From: Labilibaculum filiforme
GTDB lineage: Bacteria; Bacteroidota; Bacteroidia; Bacteroidales; Marinifilaceae
Length of the DNA: 64,000 bases
Assembly: GCF_002843315.1 (NCBI RefSeq)
Contig: NZ_MVDD01000011.1
Span: 59,771-123,770 of the forward strand
Direction of reading: 5' to 3'
Positions 36,547 through 45,340 of the stretch are shown here, piece by piece (within the stretch, counting starts at the first letter, position 1; the number at the start of each line of letters is the position of its first letter). The notes below the pieces were generated by a model. It did no database searches. It was not told the origin of the DNA and saw only the letters and a list, made by a program, of their open reading frames with translations. The translations under genes and the position numbers were made by a program.

Positions 36547-38757
36547 ATGTGCTTAAAATCATTATTCCTTTGTTTGGTATTCTCTTCCATTAGTTTTTTA
36601 AATTATGCTCAGCCGGTTGCCGATAGTCTTTCTCATCAGCAACGTCCTAAAATTGGACTTGTTTTAAGTGGAGGCGGGGCGAAAGGTTTTGCGCACGTTG
36701 GAGTTCTTAAAGTTATTGATGAATTGGGGATTCCAATTGATTATATTGCAGGAACTAGTATGGGGAGTATCATTGGGGGATTTTATGCAATTGGATATTC
36801 TGCTGTTGATATTGAAAAAATTATTCTGGATCAAAATTGGGAAGATCTATTGTCCGATCATGTCTCCCGAGAATTTGTTCCTATCTATGAGAAAAAAGAT
36901 TTTGAAAGGTATATTCTTTCTTTCCCTATTAAGCCAAAGGGGATTGAATTGCCCAGAGGTATTGTTGGCGGTCAAAATGTAATCAATTTATTTGAGCGGT
37001 TAACCATAAATTATCACAACCAAACGGATTTTAAAAAGTTGCCAATTCCATTTTTGTGTATTGCTACCGATTTAGAAACAGGTGAAGCTGTAGTTTTGGA
37101 TAAAGGCTACCTGCCACAGGCCATGAGGGCAAGTATGGCAATTCCTACCTTTTTTGCACCAATTGAAATTGATGGCAAATTACTGGCCGATGGTGGAATG
37201 ATTAATAACTTCCCGGTAAAAGAATTAATTAATATGGGCGCTGATATTGTTATTGGTGTTGATGTTCAGGCTGGAGCAAAATCTAAAAAGGAACTAAAGT
37301 CTCTTTTAGATATTATTAATCAAACAGCTTCTTTAATGGCGCTGAATAATTTCAAAGATAATTTGAAATATTGCGACATTTATATCAAACCAAAAATAGA
37401 TGAATATACGGTGGGTAGTTTTCAGGATGCCGATTCGTTAATTCGTAGAGGGGAAGTTGTTGCGGAATCATTTATACCAACTTTATTGGAGTTAAAGGAT
37501 AAATATAAACTCGAAAAATCAGTTGTTAAAGCCTATGTTCCACCTTGCGATTCAACAACATTTTTTCTGAAAGATATTGAGGTAGAGGGATTAAATGAGG
37601 TGAGTTATTCGTTATTGGCAGGAAAGTTAAATTTAGCAACGAATTCGAGGTTTAGTTTAACGCAGTTACAGGATGGAATTAAACGGGTTTATGGCAGTCG
37701 TTATTTCGATCATGTCGATTTTAAGATGAGAGGAGAAGAAGAAAAGTCACTTTTAGTAAATGTTACGGAACGAACTACAAAGCGATTTAATGTTGGTCTT
37801 CACTACGATAGTGATAATAATGCTGCGGTAATACTAAATACAACATTTCGCAATAAATTAAGAAGTGGATCGCGTTTGTCTTTCGATTTAAAATTATCCG
37901 AAAACCCTAGATTTAAAACAACTTATACCATTGATAATGGCTTAAAGCCAGGATTGAATGTAGAAGCTGAATTCAATGATTCTGAAGTTTATGTTTTTGA
38001 AAATGGTAAGAAACTTGCTAGTTACGACTTTAATTATTTAAAATTTGATGTAAATACCCATTCAATTTTTAAAGAATCCTATTTGTTTGGCTTAGGAGGA
38101 AAAATAGAATATTATAATATTAATTCTGAGTTTTCAATTCCAGATATATTGGATGCAAGAGATGATGACTACTTTTTCAGCTATTATGCATTCCTTAATT
38201 TAGATTCTCATGACAAAGCTTATTATCCTAAAACAGGAATGAGTCTTTATGGTGAATATAAGCTAGTTACGAATAATGGGATAAGTGTAGATGGTATGGA
38301 AAGACCGGCTTCTGTTGCTTATGTTAAGTTTCAAAAGGCAATAAGTGTGAGTCCAACATTTACCATATATCCAAAATTTTACGGAAGAGTTGTGTGGGGG
38401 AAAAATATTCCTAATTTTTATATGTCGTATACTGGTGGTGTTGATCAAACAGATTACTTTGATATTCAAATACCATTTGTAGGTTTGGAACGAATGGAGG
38501 TTGCATCTACAAACTCTTTTGTTTTTCGTGCCGATTTTCAATATGAATTATTTCGGAATAATTATTTAATTCTGAAAGCTAATGCCGGAAAGTTGAATGA
38601 TGATGTTGATGAAGCGTTAAGGCATGGGGAGTGGATAAAAGGAGTAGGACTAACCTATTCCTATAATAGTATAATTGGACCAATAGAGTTTACATTAATG
38701 TATTCTGATAGAAAATCAGGAATTTCAAACTATGTTAATTTAGGTTTTTGGTTTTAA
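36547..38757 (+). CDS. Patatin-like phospholipase fused to POTRA and Omp85-type barrel
   Basis: A 736-residue protein. Signal peptide ~1-22. Patatin domain ~35-300: oxyanion loop G-G-G-A-K-G, nucleophile motif G-T-S-M-G, and catalytic Asp in A-D-G-G-M-I-N-N-F-P-V. A POTRA-like segment (~345-415) and a 16-strand-type barrel (~420-736, ending in an aromatic W-F) follow. This is the layout of type Vd autotransporters (PlpD, FplA): a lipase passed out through its own barrel. Substrate and surface release are unknown. Confidence 0.9.
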   Translation: MCLKSLFLCLVFSSISFLNYAQPVADSLSHQQRPKIGLVLSGGGAKGFAHVGVLKVIDELGIPIDYIAGTSMGSIIGGFYAIGYSAVDIEKIILDQNWEDLLSDHVSREFVPIYEKKDFERYILSFPIKPKGIELPRGIVGGQNVINLFERLTINYHNQTDFKKLPIPFLCIATDLETGEAVVLDKGYLPQAMRASMAIPTFFAPIEIDGKLLADGGMINNFPVKELINMGADIVIGVDVQAGAKSKKELKSLLDIINQTASLMALNNFKDNLKYCDIYIKPKIDEYTVGSFQDADSLIRRGEVVAESFIPTLLELKDKYKLEKSVVKAYVPPCDSTTFFLKDIEVEGLNEVSYSLLAGKLNLATNSRFSLTQLQDGIKRVYGSRYFDHVDFKMRGEEEKSLLVNVTERTTKRFNVGLHYDSDNNAAVILNTTFRNKLRSGSRLSFDLKLSENPRFKTTYTIDNGLKPGLNVEAEFNDSEVYVFENGKKLASYDFNYLKFDVNTHSIFKESYLFGLGGKIEYYNINSEFSIPDILDARDDDYFFSYYAFLNLDSHDKAYYPKTGMSLYGEYKLVTNNGISVDGMERPASVAYVKFQKAISVSPTFTIYPKFYGRVVWGKNIPNFYMSYTGGVDQTDYFDIQIPFVGLERMEVASTNSFVFRADFQYELFRNNYLILKANAGKLNDDVDEALRHGEWIKGVGLTYSYNSIIGPIEFTLMYSDRKSGISNYVNLGFWF

Positions 38758-38832
38758 CTGAATAATTAAGCTTGCTCTCAGAGTTATTTAGTTTCAGTGA
38801 TGACTCAAAATCGAATCAGTAATTATGATTTT

Positions 38833-39891
38833 ATGAATAAATACATTTTCTTTTTAAATCTTCTTTTTTGTAGCTCTATAGCTAGCGTTTTTGGTCAAGA
38901 TACACTGAATAGCTTAAAGTACGATTGGAATCCTGGAATTGAAGGAACAGGCCCGGTTCGTGGATTAGAAGTGTCCTGTCATGTAAATACAAATTACAAG
39001 GTAAATTCAAATTCGGATTTATATGGAAAAGGAAAAGGTGAAATTGATAATAATCGTGTTTTCGAAACAAAATTGCGCTTTCCCATATTTTTAAATCAAA
39101 AGTTGAAAATTGCTGGTAGTTTTGATTATAGTGATGAAGAATTTCATTTTGATGATATATCTGATAATAATTACCCCTTATATAAAAGCCTGAATGAAAA
39201 GAATCTAAAGAGTATTGGGGGGAGTATTTATCTCATGACTCAGTTAAAAAGAAATATGTTCTTCCTATTTCGATTTAATGCAAAGTTAAAAGGCGATTAC
39301 TGGAAAGAGCATATTGGTGATGTGAATAAGTATACTTTTTTGAAAATGGAGATGTCGCCAGTAATTGGCTGGAAAGTGAATTCAAAAAAATCATGGGGTA
39401 TTGGTATGGCTTACTCCTATACGTTTGGCGATCCGTTACTGTTTCCCATTTTTGTGTACAATCATTCTTTTGCCGATAAATGGGGAGTTGAGGCATTTTT
39501 GCCTGCAAGAATTAAATTGAGATATCAAGCTTCAAAACTTTGTTTTATTAATGCCAAAGCCCGACTGCAAGGTGGTAGTTATAGCATCCATTTCGACGAT
39601 CCAGAATTAAATGATTTTAAAACACTTGAGTTAAGAAGAGCAGATGTGAATTTTTCAGTAGAAATAGAAAAGGGAATAACAGATTGGTTATGGGCTTCCT
39701 TTGAATCTGGCTACCGTACCAATATTAATTTCGATGTTACTAACAAGAATCATGCATTCAGTTTATCGGGGAGCGAATTAATCAACAAAAATAGTATTAT
39801 TGATTCTTCGGTAAAAGGGGGAGTCTTCTATAATATATCGGTGTTTCTGGTACCCTCAAAAACAATTTTGAAAAAAATAGGATTAAAATAA
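38833..39891 (+). CDS. Outer-membrane beta-barrel protein (DUF6268-like)
   Basis: From ATG 38833 this is a 352-residue protein with a clear signal peptide (MNKYIFFLNLLFCSSIASVF-G-Q). A longer frame from 38797 would put 12 polar residues before the signal. The body shows alternating amphipathic strands with many aromatic residues (for example W-G-I-G-M-A-Y-S-Y-T-F-G-D-P-L), typical of a porin-like barrel. Function unknown. It follows the patatin gene by 75 bases and ends at a strong terminator. Confidence 0.7.
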   Translation: MNKYIFFLNLLFCSSIASVFGQDTLNSLKYDWNPGIEGTGPVRGLEVSCHVNTNYKVNSNSDLYGKGKGEIDNNRVFETKLRFPIFLNQKLKIAGSFDYSDEEFHFDDISDNNYPLYKSLNEKNLKSIGGSIYLMTQLKRNMFFLFRFNAKLKGDYWKEHIGDVNKYTFLKMEMSPVIGWKVNSKKSWGIGMAYSYTFGDPLLFPIFVYNHSFADKWGVEAFLPARIKLRYQASKLCFINAKARLQGGSYSIHFDDPELNDFKTLELRRADVNFSVEIEKGITDWLWASFESGYRTNINFDVTNKNHAFSLSGSELINKNSIIDSSVKGGVFYNISVFLVPSKTILKKIGLK

Positions 39892-39911
39892 GCTATTTAA
39901 AAAAAAGAAAG

Positions 39912-39963
39912 GGCAATATTTCATTCATTCGCTATCGCATGAGTGAAATATTGCCTTTTTTTA
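39912..39963. terminator. Bidirectional terminator between barrel gene and lysA
   Basis: GGCAATATTTCATTC (39912-39926) pairs with GAGTGAAATATTGCC (39941-39955), flanked by an A-rich run upstream and T7 downstream. Confidence 0.88.
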
Positions 39964-39964
39964 A

Positions 39965-41122
39965 TTAGTCAATTTCATTCGAAAATATCGAAGGAGCAAT
40001 ATCTCTTAAATTGTATCTCGAAGCCATGGCTTCTCCATATGCTCCTGTACTGCGAATAGCAATTATATCGTTTCTTTTTGTAGCTGGTAAAAGAACCGAT
40101 TTTCCAAAGCAATCGGATGATTCGCAGATTGGTCCAACCACATCATAATTTTCTTTTTCAGCGGTAGAACTTAAATTTTCTATTTTATGATAAGCCTGAT
40201 ATAGCGCCGGGCGTAGCAGTTCAGTCATACCAGCATCTAATATCGCAAACTTGGTTTTCACCCCATTTTTAACGTATAGAACTTTTGAAATTAAGCTGCC
40301 ACACTGAGCTACCATCGATCTACCTAGTTCGAAATGAAGTTGTTGATTAGGATCTAATTCCAGGAATTCATCGAAAATGCTAAAAAATGTAACAAAATCA
40401 GGTATTGGATTTTGATCTGGATGCTTGTAATCTACGCCATAACCGCCACCAACATTAATATGATCAACAAAAATTTGGCGATCGGCAAACCACTGCTTAA
40501 TTTCATTTATTCGAAGGCATAAGCCTTTAAATACACTCAAATCGGTAATTTGAGATCCAATATGAAAGTGTAATCCAATTAGTTCGATATTTTTGAAAGA
40601 AGCGAGGCCTTCCAGAACATGATCAAACTCCCAACGACTAATTCCAAATTTATTTTCCTCAACTCCCGTGGTGATGTAATGATGCGTATTCGCATTTACA
40701 TTTGGATTGATACGAATTGCAATTTTCGCAGTTTTATTACTCTTTTTTGCAAGCTCGTTAATTAATTCCATTTCTGGAATCGATTCGCAATTGAAACAGA
40801 AAATTTCGGAATCTAATGCGGTTTGAATTTCCTGATCGGATTTTCCTACTCCTGCATATACAATCTTATTCGACGGATATCCTGATTCCAAAGATCGTTT
40901 AATTTCATTTCCACTAACGCAATCGGCACCAAATCCGTACGACTGAATTTTAGTCATTATTTTCGGATTGGCATTTGCTTTTACTGCATAGTGAACATGA
41001 TATCCATATTTGGAGGATTCCTTTTTAACAATCTCCAAAGTATTTTGAAGAATCTCCATATCGTAATAGTAGAATGGAGTAGGTATATTTGAGAATTCGT
41101 TGATTCTTGGGCTGTTAAACAT
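39965..41122 (-). CDS. lysA: Diaminopimelate decarboxylase
   Basis: From ATG 41122 this is a 385-residue PLP enzyme (fold type III). Motifs: P-T-P-F-Y-Y-Y-D, H-Y-A-V-K-A-N (PLP Lys), G-L-H-F-H-I-G-S-Q, G-G-G-Y-G, E-L-G-R-S, and C-E-S-S-D-C-F-G near the C-terminus supplying the partner-subunit Cys. It performs the last step of lysine synthesis, meso-DAP to L-lysine. The stop of lysC is 27 bases upstream, so lysC-lysA form an operon that supplies the first and last steps of the pathway. Confidence 0.95.
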   Translation of the reverse strand: MFNSPRINEFSNIPTPFYYYDMEILQNTLEIVKKESSKYGYHVHYAVKANANPKIMTKIQSYGFGADCVSGNEIKRSLESGYPSNKIVYAGVGKSDQEIQTALDSEIFCFNCESIPEMELINELAKKSNKTAKIAIRINPNVNANTHHYITTGVEENKFGISRWEFDHVLEGLASFKNIELIGLHFHIGSQITDLSVFKGLCLRINEIKQWFADRQIFVDHINVGGGYGVDYKHPDQNPIPDFVTFFSIFDEFLELDPNQQLHFELGRSMVAQCGSLISKVLYVKNGVKTKFAILDAGMTELLRPALYQAYHKIENLSSTAEKENYDVVGPICESSDCFGKSVLLPATKRNDIIAIRSTGAYGEAMASRYNLRDIAPSIFSNEID

Positions 41123-41149
41123 GATAAAAAAAAATTGTGGAAACAAGAA

Positions 41150-42460
41150 TTAAAATAAATGACTACTTAATGCCCTTAGGGCTGTTACTTTATCTTTTTG
41201 ATCTACCAATACGGAAATGTTGTGCTTACTTCCTCCGTAGGAAATCATTCGTAATGGGGTAGTTTCTAGTGCTTCCAGTACTTTTTTAGCACTACCAGCC
41301 GATTCGGAAATAAAATCACCAACAATACATATTATCGATTGATTTTCATCGATCTCTACAACACCAAATTTTACTAATTCCGATTCAATCTCAGCAAGGT
41401 GAGTAGCATCGTCAATGGTAAGAGAAATGGCTACTTCCGAAGTGGTAATCATATCGATAGGCGTTTTGTAGATCTCAAAAATTTCAAAAACCTTACGAAG
41501 AAAACCGTAAGCCAAAAGCATTCGTCCCGATTTAATTTTTACGGCTGTAATTCCATCTTTTGCTGCAATGGCTTTAATACCTTTGCCAAGCATGTCATCG
41601 GTAATTAGTGTTCCTTCATCCGAAGGACTAAGTGTATTTTTTAAGCGAACAGGAATATGAAATTGCTTGCAAGGCATTATGCTCGAAGGGTGCATAATTT
41701 TTGCTCCAAAATAGGCTAACTCTGCCGCTTCGTCAAATGATAATTGTTTTAGAGTTTGAGTATTCTCAACAAAACGAGGATCGTTATTATGAAATCCATC
41801 AATGTCGGTCCAAATTTGAACTTCGTCCGATTGCAAGGCTGCACCAATTAAGGAAGCTGAATAATCACTTCCTCCGCGTTTTAAATTGTCAACTTCACCA
41901 TAAGCATTTCTACATATAAATCCTTGAGTGATAAATAGTTTTTGGTTTGGATGTTGAGAAATTTCTCGCTCCAGATTTTCTTTAATATAGTAAGAGTCTG
42001 GTTCCCCATCTTTATCAATTCGCATGAAATTAAGTGCAGGAAGAAATACAGATTCAACACCAATTTCAGTCAAATAATAATGAAAAAATGCTGTTGAGAT
42101 TAATTCACCTTGTGCAAGAATTGCTTTTTCCTGTAATGTGGTAAAACTTCGGTACACAAAATTGCGAATGTAATTAAAATGAGATGTGATTAACTCATTG
42201 CCTTTACTTTTTCCATTTTCACTTGTAAATAATTCGTTAATTCGTTCCCTATATTTTGTTTCTAATTCCGTGATTTTCTCATCGGCTTGTCCCATTTCTT
42301 TCTTGTACAAAAGATCGGTAATCTCAACAAGAGAATTTGTTGTTCCGGCCATGGCCGATAGAACTATGATTCTGGATTCATCACTTTGAACTAGTTGTGC
42401 AAGATTTCTAATTCTTTCAGGCGATCCAACTGATGTACCACCAAATTTTAAAACTTTCAT
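41150..42460 (-). CDS. lysC: Aspartate kinase, monofunctional
   Basis: A 436-residue amino-acid kinase: K-F-G-G-T-S-V-G (nucleotide/substrate loop), R-G-G-S-D-Y-S-A-S-L (Asp binding) and two C-terminal ACT domains (~300-436) for allosteric feedback. It phosphorylates aspartate, the entry step to Lys, Thr and Met. No homoserine dehydrogenase domain is fused. Coupling to lysA and a Lys-rich leader ORF with an intrinsic terminator upstream suggests lysine-responsive control. Confidence 0.95.
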   Translation of the reverse strand: MKVLKFGGTSVGSPERIRNLAQLVQSDESRIIVLSAMAGTTNSLVEITDLLYKKEMGQADEKITELETKYRERINELFTSENGKSKGNELITSHFNYIRNFVYRSFTTLQEKAILAQGELISTAFFHYYLTEIGVESVFLPALNFMRIDKDGEPDSYYIKENLEREISQHPNQKLFITQGFICRNAYGEVDNLKRGGSDYSASLIGAALQSDEVQIWTDIDGFHNNDPRFVENTQTLKQLSFDEAAELAYFGAKIMHPSSIMPCKQFHIPVRLKNTLSPSDEGTLITDDMLGKGIKAIAAKDGITAVKIKSGRMLLAYGFLRKVFEIFEIYKTPIDMITTSEVAISLTIDDATHLAEIESELVKFGVVEIDENQSIICIVGDFISESAGSAKKVLEALETTPLRMISYGGSKHNISVLVDQKDKVTALRALSSHLF

Positions 42461-42540
42461 TGATTAATTATTTTAGTTTTGCCATTTCGACCCGAAATGG
42501 AAGTTTTTAAAGCAAATGGAACTCCCTATTTGCTTGTGGT
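42461..42540 (-). promoter_or_regulatory. Structured 5' leader directly upstream of lysC
   Basis: Two hairpins lie between the attenuator and the lysC ATG: CCATTTCG/CGAAATGG (42482-42500, perfect 8 bp, 3-base loop) and AGCAAAT/ATTTGCT (42511-42534). They could influence translation or act as anti-antiterminator elements. Confidence 0.4.
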
Positions 42541-42554
42541 TTATTTTCTTTTTC

Positions 42555-42584
42555 AAAAAAAGCCTGCAGAATTTCTGCAGGCTT
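42555..42584 (-). terminator. Intrinsic terminator in the lysC leader (candidate attenuator)
   Basis: Read on the minus strand, an 11-bp stem AAGCCTGCAGA / TCTGCAGGCTT with a 3-base loop is followed by T6. It lies ~95 bases before the lysC start and 43 bases after a short leader ORF. The alternative is a distant terminator of the MIF-like gene ending at 42790. Confidence 0.7.
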
Positions 42585-42626
42585 ATATCTTATTTATAGC
42601 TTCACATCAATTCCAATCCCTAAACG

Positions 42627-42683
42627 TCACGAACGTTTATTGCGTTTATAATGTTTCTTATATTTTAAGGCTGTAATTATCAT
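42627..42683 (-). CDS. Possible Lys-rich leader peptide of lysC-lysA
   Basis: An 18-codon ORF on the minus strand, MIITALKYKKHYKRNKRS, with five Lys and two Arg residues, positioned upstream of an intrinsic terminator and the aspartate kinase gene. This is the classic arrangement of ribosome-mediated attenuation (as in thr, his and trp leaders). Lys codons are common in AT-rich DNA, so composition alone is not proof. An A-rich stretch ending GAAATAA precedes the ATG. Confidence 0.45.
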   Translation of the reverse strand: MIITALKYKKHYKRNKRS

Positions 42684-42789
42684 TTATTTCTTTTTTTATT
42701 TGACGGGGTAAAGTTGTGTAAAATTATTTATTATTCCAATCGGAATTATTCAAATTGTTAAAATATTAACTATTTAATTATTAATTACA

Positions 42790-43134
42790 CTAAAATAAGA
42801 TTCCGTTCCAACCCCAAAAGCCTCTTGGAACATCCATAAACTCAATAAAAATTCTATCTTTTGCAATGTCTAACCTCTCAGCAGCCAAACAGGCAAATTT
42901 ATTCGATAAATCTTTTGTTTTTGTATCCGGTAAACCAATGCTTTTTAATTGTAGGAATAGAGAAGGTTCTTCGCTTCCGCCTAAAGTCATTTCTACTTTT
43001 GGCGCAAAGGCAGTCATTACATACTTTTCGGGTTTGCCCAATTCCATAGATATTAGGGTGGAGCACTCTTTTAAAAAATCTTGTTGTTCTTTGCTGGAAA
43101 AGCTCTTGTTTGCTTGAACTTTTAAATAAGGCAT
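42790..43134 (-). CDS. MIF-like tautomerase
   Basis: A 114-residue protein of the macrophage migration inhibitory factor/4-oxalocrotonate tautomerase superfamily. Pro2 (Met-Pro-Tyr-Leu), the catalytic base of the family, is present. The C-terminal W-G-W-N-G pattern matches MIF homologues. It likely tautomerises phenylpyruvate-like enols; physiological substrate unknown. Single gene. Confidence 0.88.
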   Translation of the reverse strand: MPYLKVQANKSFSSKEQQDFLKECSTLISMELGKPEKYVMTAFAPKVEMTLGGSEEPSLFLQLKSIGLPDTKTKDLSNKFACLAAERLDIAKDRIFIEFMDVPRGFWGWNGILF

Positions 43135-43266
43135 AGCTAAAATTTTTAAGATTAGATACTACTTAGAAATACTCGTTTGTAGGTTTTTGGTATTCGGAAA
43201 ATAGTAAGTTTAGTCACTCAAGGTATTACTTAATGAGAGAATTACAAAATTATAGGAAATACTTCT

Positions 43267-43623
43267 TTATTGTAAATGAAGTTTTTTTGCAGCACTTTCG
43301 ACCACTTTTTTTGAGTTGCCAACAAAAATTTCGTTGTCGATAAGGAGTACAGGCCTTTTTAAAAAAGTGTACTCGTTCAAAATGTAATTTTTATATTCTT
43401 CTTCGCTTAAATTTTTATCTTTTAAGTGGAGTTCTTTGTATTTAATTGCTCGTCGACTAAATAAGCTTTCATAGCTTCCCGATAATGTGGCCATCTCATT
43501 TAGTTGAGCTTCTGTTATTTTCACCGTTTTAATATCCTGTTTTTCAAAATCTGCACTTAGCTTAAGTTCTTTAATAATTCGCTTGCAAGTAGAACAAGTT
43601 TCCAAATGATATATTTTTCTCAT
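43267..43623 (-). CDS. ArsC/Spx-family thioredoxin-fold protein
   Basis: A 118-residue protein with C-S-T-C-K-R at 9-14, the active-site region of ArsC/Spx proteins, and R-P-V-L-L-I-D near residue 90 (cis-Pro loop). Arsenate reductase function would need the Arg triad, only partly evident, so a thiol-redox or Spx-like role is possible. It follows the LysR gene by 21 bases and may be cotranscribed with it. Confidence 0.78.
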   Translation of the reverse strand: MRKIYHLETCSTCKRIIKELKLSADFEKQDIKTVKITEAQLNEMATLSGSYESLFSRRAIKYKELHLKDKNLSEEEYKNYILNEYTFLKRPVLLIDNEIFVGNSKKVVESAAKKLHLQ

Positions 43624-43644
43624 AGTTCTTTTTTTTTTATGGTT

Positions 43645-44544
43645 TTATTTATTGGTGTTTTGTGTAATGATTTCAATTATTTCTTCTGCCTGTTTTAGGT
43701 TTTTACTCTGCATTTGTATGGCAAAGTATTTTGCAGAATAAGTTGTTTTTACACCTTGCCACACTTCTTTAATTTCTTTTGCATCCAGTAATTCTTTACA
43801 CATACTATATGGCAATAAGCACAATCCATGGTTGTGCTGAATGGCGGTTAGAATGGCATTCATATTTGGAATCACATACCTAGGTTTAAAATAGGGATGT
43901 TTTTTAAAATTATCAGTCCAAAACGATTTTATGGTTTCCATTTTAAAGGAGTACGAGTACCAATCTTGTTCGGAGAGCCACTTTTCGGCAGTATCCATTT
44001 TCTTCTCATAAATAAATTGGTTGAAAGGGATAGTATCTAATTCTTTACTACTAATAAGCAATAACTCTTCCCTACAAAATGGGGTGTATTTTATATCCTT
44101 ATAGCTACTCTGATCTGTTGTAATCAGCAAATCAAGTTGCTTTCGGAATAATTTATCTTGCAATTCTTCCGTTTCACCAAAGGTAAACTCCACATCCATA
44201 TCAAGTTGATTTAGAATTGGTGCAAAGGCATAGTGGAAGACTTCCAAATACATTCCAATTTTTATTCTTGGCCTGTTTAGTAGGGTTTTTCGTTTAAAAT
44301 TCTCTTCGGTTTTTTCCAGCTGAATAATTGCTTCTTCAATTTGATTATATAGCTGCATACCATTGGGAGTAGGAAGCATCCTTCGTGGTTTTCGCTCAAA
44401 TAGCTTCACACCCATATATGCTTCTAAGGAGGATAGTTGCTGACTAACACCAGGTTGTGTAATTAGTAAGCTCTCTGCAGCACCGGTTAATGTGCCACGT
44501 TCGTAAATTGCTTTAAAAGTTCGATACCATTCTAAATTCAACAT
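43645..44544 (-). CDS. LysR-family regulator divergent from DJ-1/YqhD genes
   Basis: A 299-residue LTTR: HTH 1-60 (G-A-A-E-S-L-L-I-T-Q-P-G-V-S-Q-Q-L-S-S-L-E) and effector domain from ~90. It is divergent, 95 bases away, from the DJ-1-like and alcohol dehydrogenase genes, the usual position of an LTTR relative to its targets. Functionally analogous to E. coli YqhC-yqhD, although YqhC is an AraC-type regulator. Confidence 0.9.
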   Translation of the reverse strand: MLNLEWYRTFKAIYERGTLTGAAESLLITQPGVSQQLSSLEAYMGVKLFERKPRRMLPTPNGMQLYNQIEEAIIQLEKTEENFKRKTLLNRPRIKIGMYLEVFHYAFAPILNQLDMDVEFTFGETEELQDKLFRKQLDLLITTDQSSYKDIKYTPFCREELLLISSKELDTIPFNQFIYEKKMDTAEKWLSEQDWYSYSFKMETIKSFWTDNFKKHPYFKPRYVIPNMNAILTAIQHNHGLCLLPYSMCKELLDAKEIKEVWQGVKTTYSAKYFAIQMQSKNLKQAEEIIEIITQNTNK

Positions 44545-44609
44545 TCTGCCATAAATTATTTTATATAAATGTATAAAAAGAATAACTTTTTTTATAGAAA
44601 AACAGACAT

Positions 44610-44617
44610 TAACTTTG
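44610..44617 (+). promoter_or_regulatory. -7 promoter element of the DJ-1/YqhD operon
   Basis: TAACTTTG is an exact TAnnTTTG match, 22 bases before the ATG at 44640, inside the divergent LysR intergenic region. Confidence 0.55.
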
Positions 44618-44639
44618 TTTTAAATTACAATTAAGAAGC

Positions 44640-45311
44640 ATGAGTAAAGTTTTATTTGCAGTAACCAGTCATTTTAAAGATGATTCCGGATGGGAATCTG
44701 GTTGTTACGTTTTGGAAGTTGCTGTACCGTATTTCCACCTGATTAAAAATGATATAGAAATTGATTTTGTATCTCCCAAAGGAGGACCGGTACCTGTAAA
44801 GAAGCTTGATTTGGATGATCCGAAAGTAAAGAGTTTTTTGAAGAATAAGGAAGCCAATGAAAAATTTCATGCTTCGAAATTGCCTACTGAGGTGAATGCT
44901 GCTGATTATGATGCTATTTATTTTCCGGGAGGACACGGGGTTGCTTTCGACTTGCCATATTGCGAGGGAATTGCAAAAATAGCCGGAAAAATTTACGATA
45001 AAGGTGGTGTTGTTTGTGCCGTTTGTCATGGAGGAGCAGGATTGCTTAATGTGAAATTAGCGGATGGTTCTTTTTTGATTGAAGGAAAGAATTTAACCGC
45101 TTTTAGTAATAAAGAGGAGGAGGCCATTGGGACAGAGAAAAAGGTGCCGTTTTTGTTAGAAACAGCATTAATTGAAAAAGGAGCAAAATATTCTTGTGTT
45201 GCAAATTGGCAGGAGTACGTGGTAGTTGATGGTCGCTTAATAACGGGACAAAATCCGTCTTCGGATTTGGAGATGGCCAAAGAATTAGTGAAAGTATTAA
45301 AAGAAAAATAG
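44640..45311 (+). CDS. DJ-1/PfpI-family protein (Hsp31-like)
   Basis: A 223-residue class I glutamine-amidotransferase-like protein. Nucleophile elbow C-A-V-C-H-G-G (catalytic Cys ~130), P-G-G-H-G-V-A-F-D-L and W-E-S-G-C-Y near the N-terminus resemble yeast/bacterial Hsp31-type proteins, several of which act as glutathione-independent glyoxalases. It is followed by a YqhD-like dehydrogenase 29 bases downstream, so detoxification of methylglyoxal or other reactive aldehydes is likely (inference). Confidence 0.88.
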   Translation: MSKVLFAVTSHFKDDSGWESGCYVLEVAVPYFHLIKNDIEIDFVSPKGGPVPVKKLDLDDPKVKSFLKNKEANEKFHASKLPTEVNAADYDAIYFPGGHGVAFDLPYCEGIAKIAGKIYDKGGVVCAVCHGGAGLLNVKLADGSFLIEGKNLTAFSNKEEEAIGTEKKVPFLLETALIEKGAKYSCVANWQEYVVVDGRLITGQNPSSDLEMAKELVKVLKEK

Positions 45312-45340
45312 AATTAGATAATTAACACAACTAGAATAAA

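Noticed and set aside
42461..42790. Lysine riboswitch (L-box)
   Set aside because: The leader is too short and lacks the five-helix junction layout I would expect; a leader peptide with terminator fits better.
43267..43623. Confident arsenate reductase
   Set aside because: Active-site Cys is present but the full Arg set is unclear and there are no other ars genes nearby.
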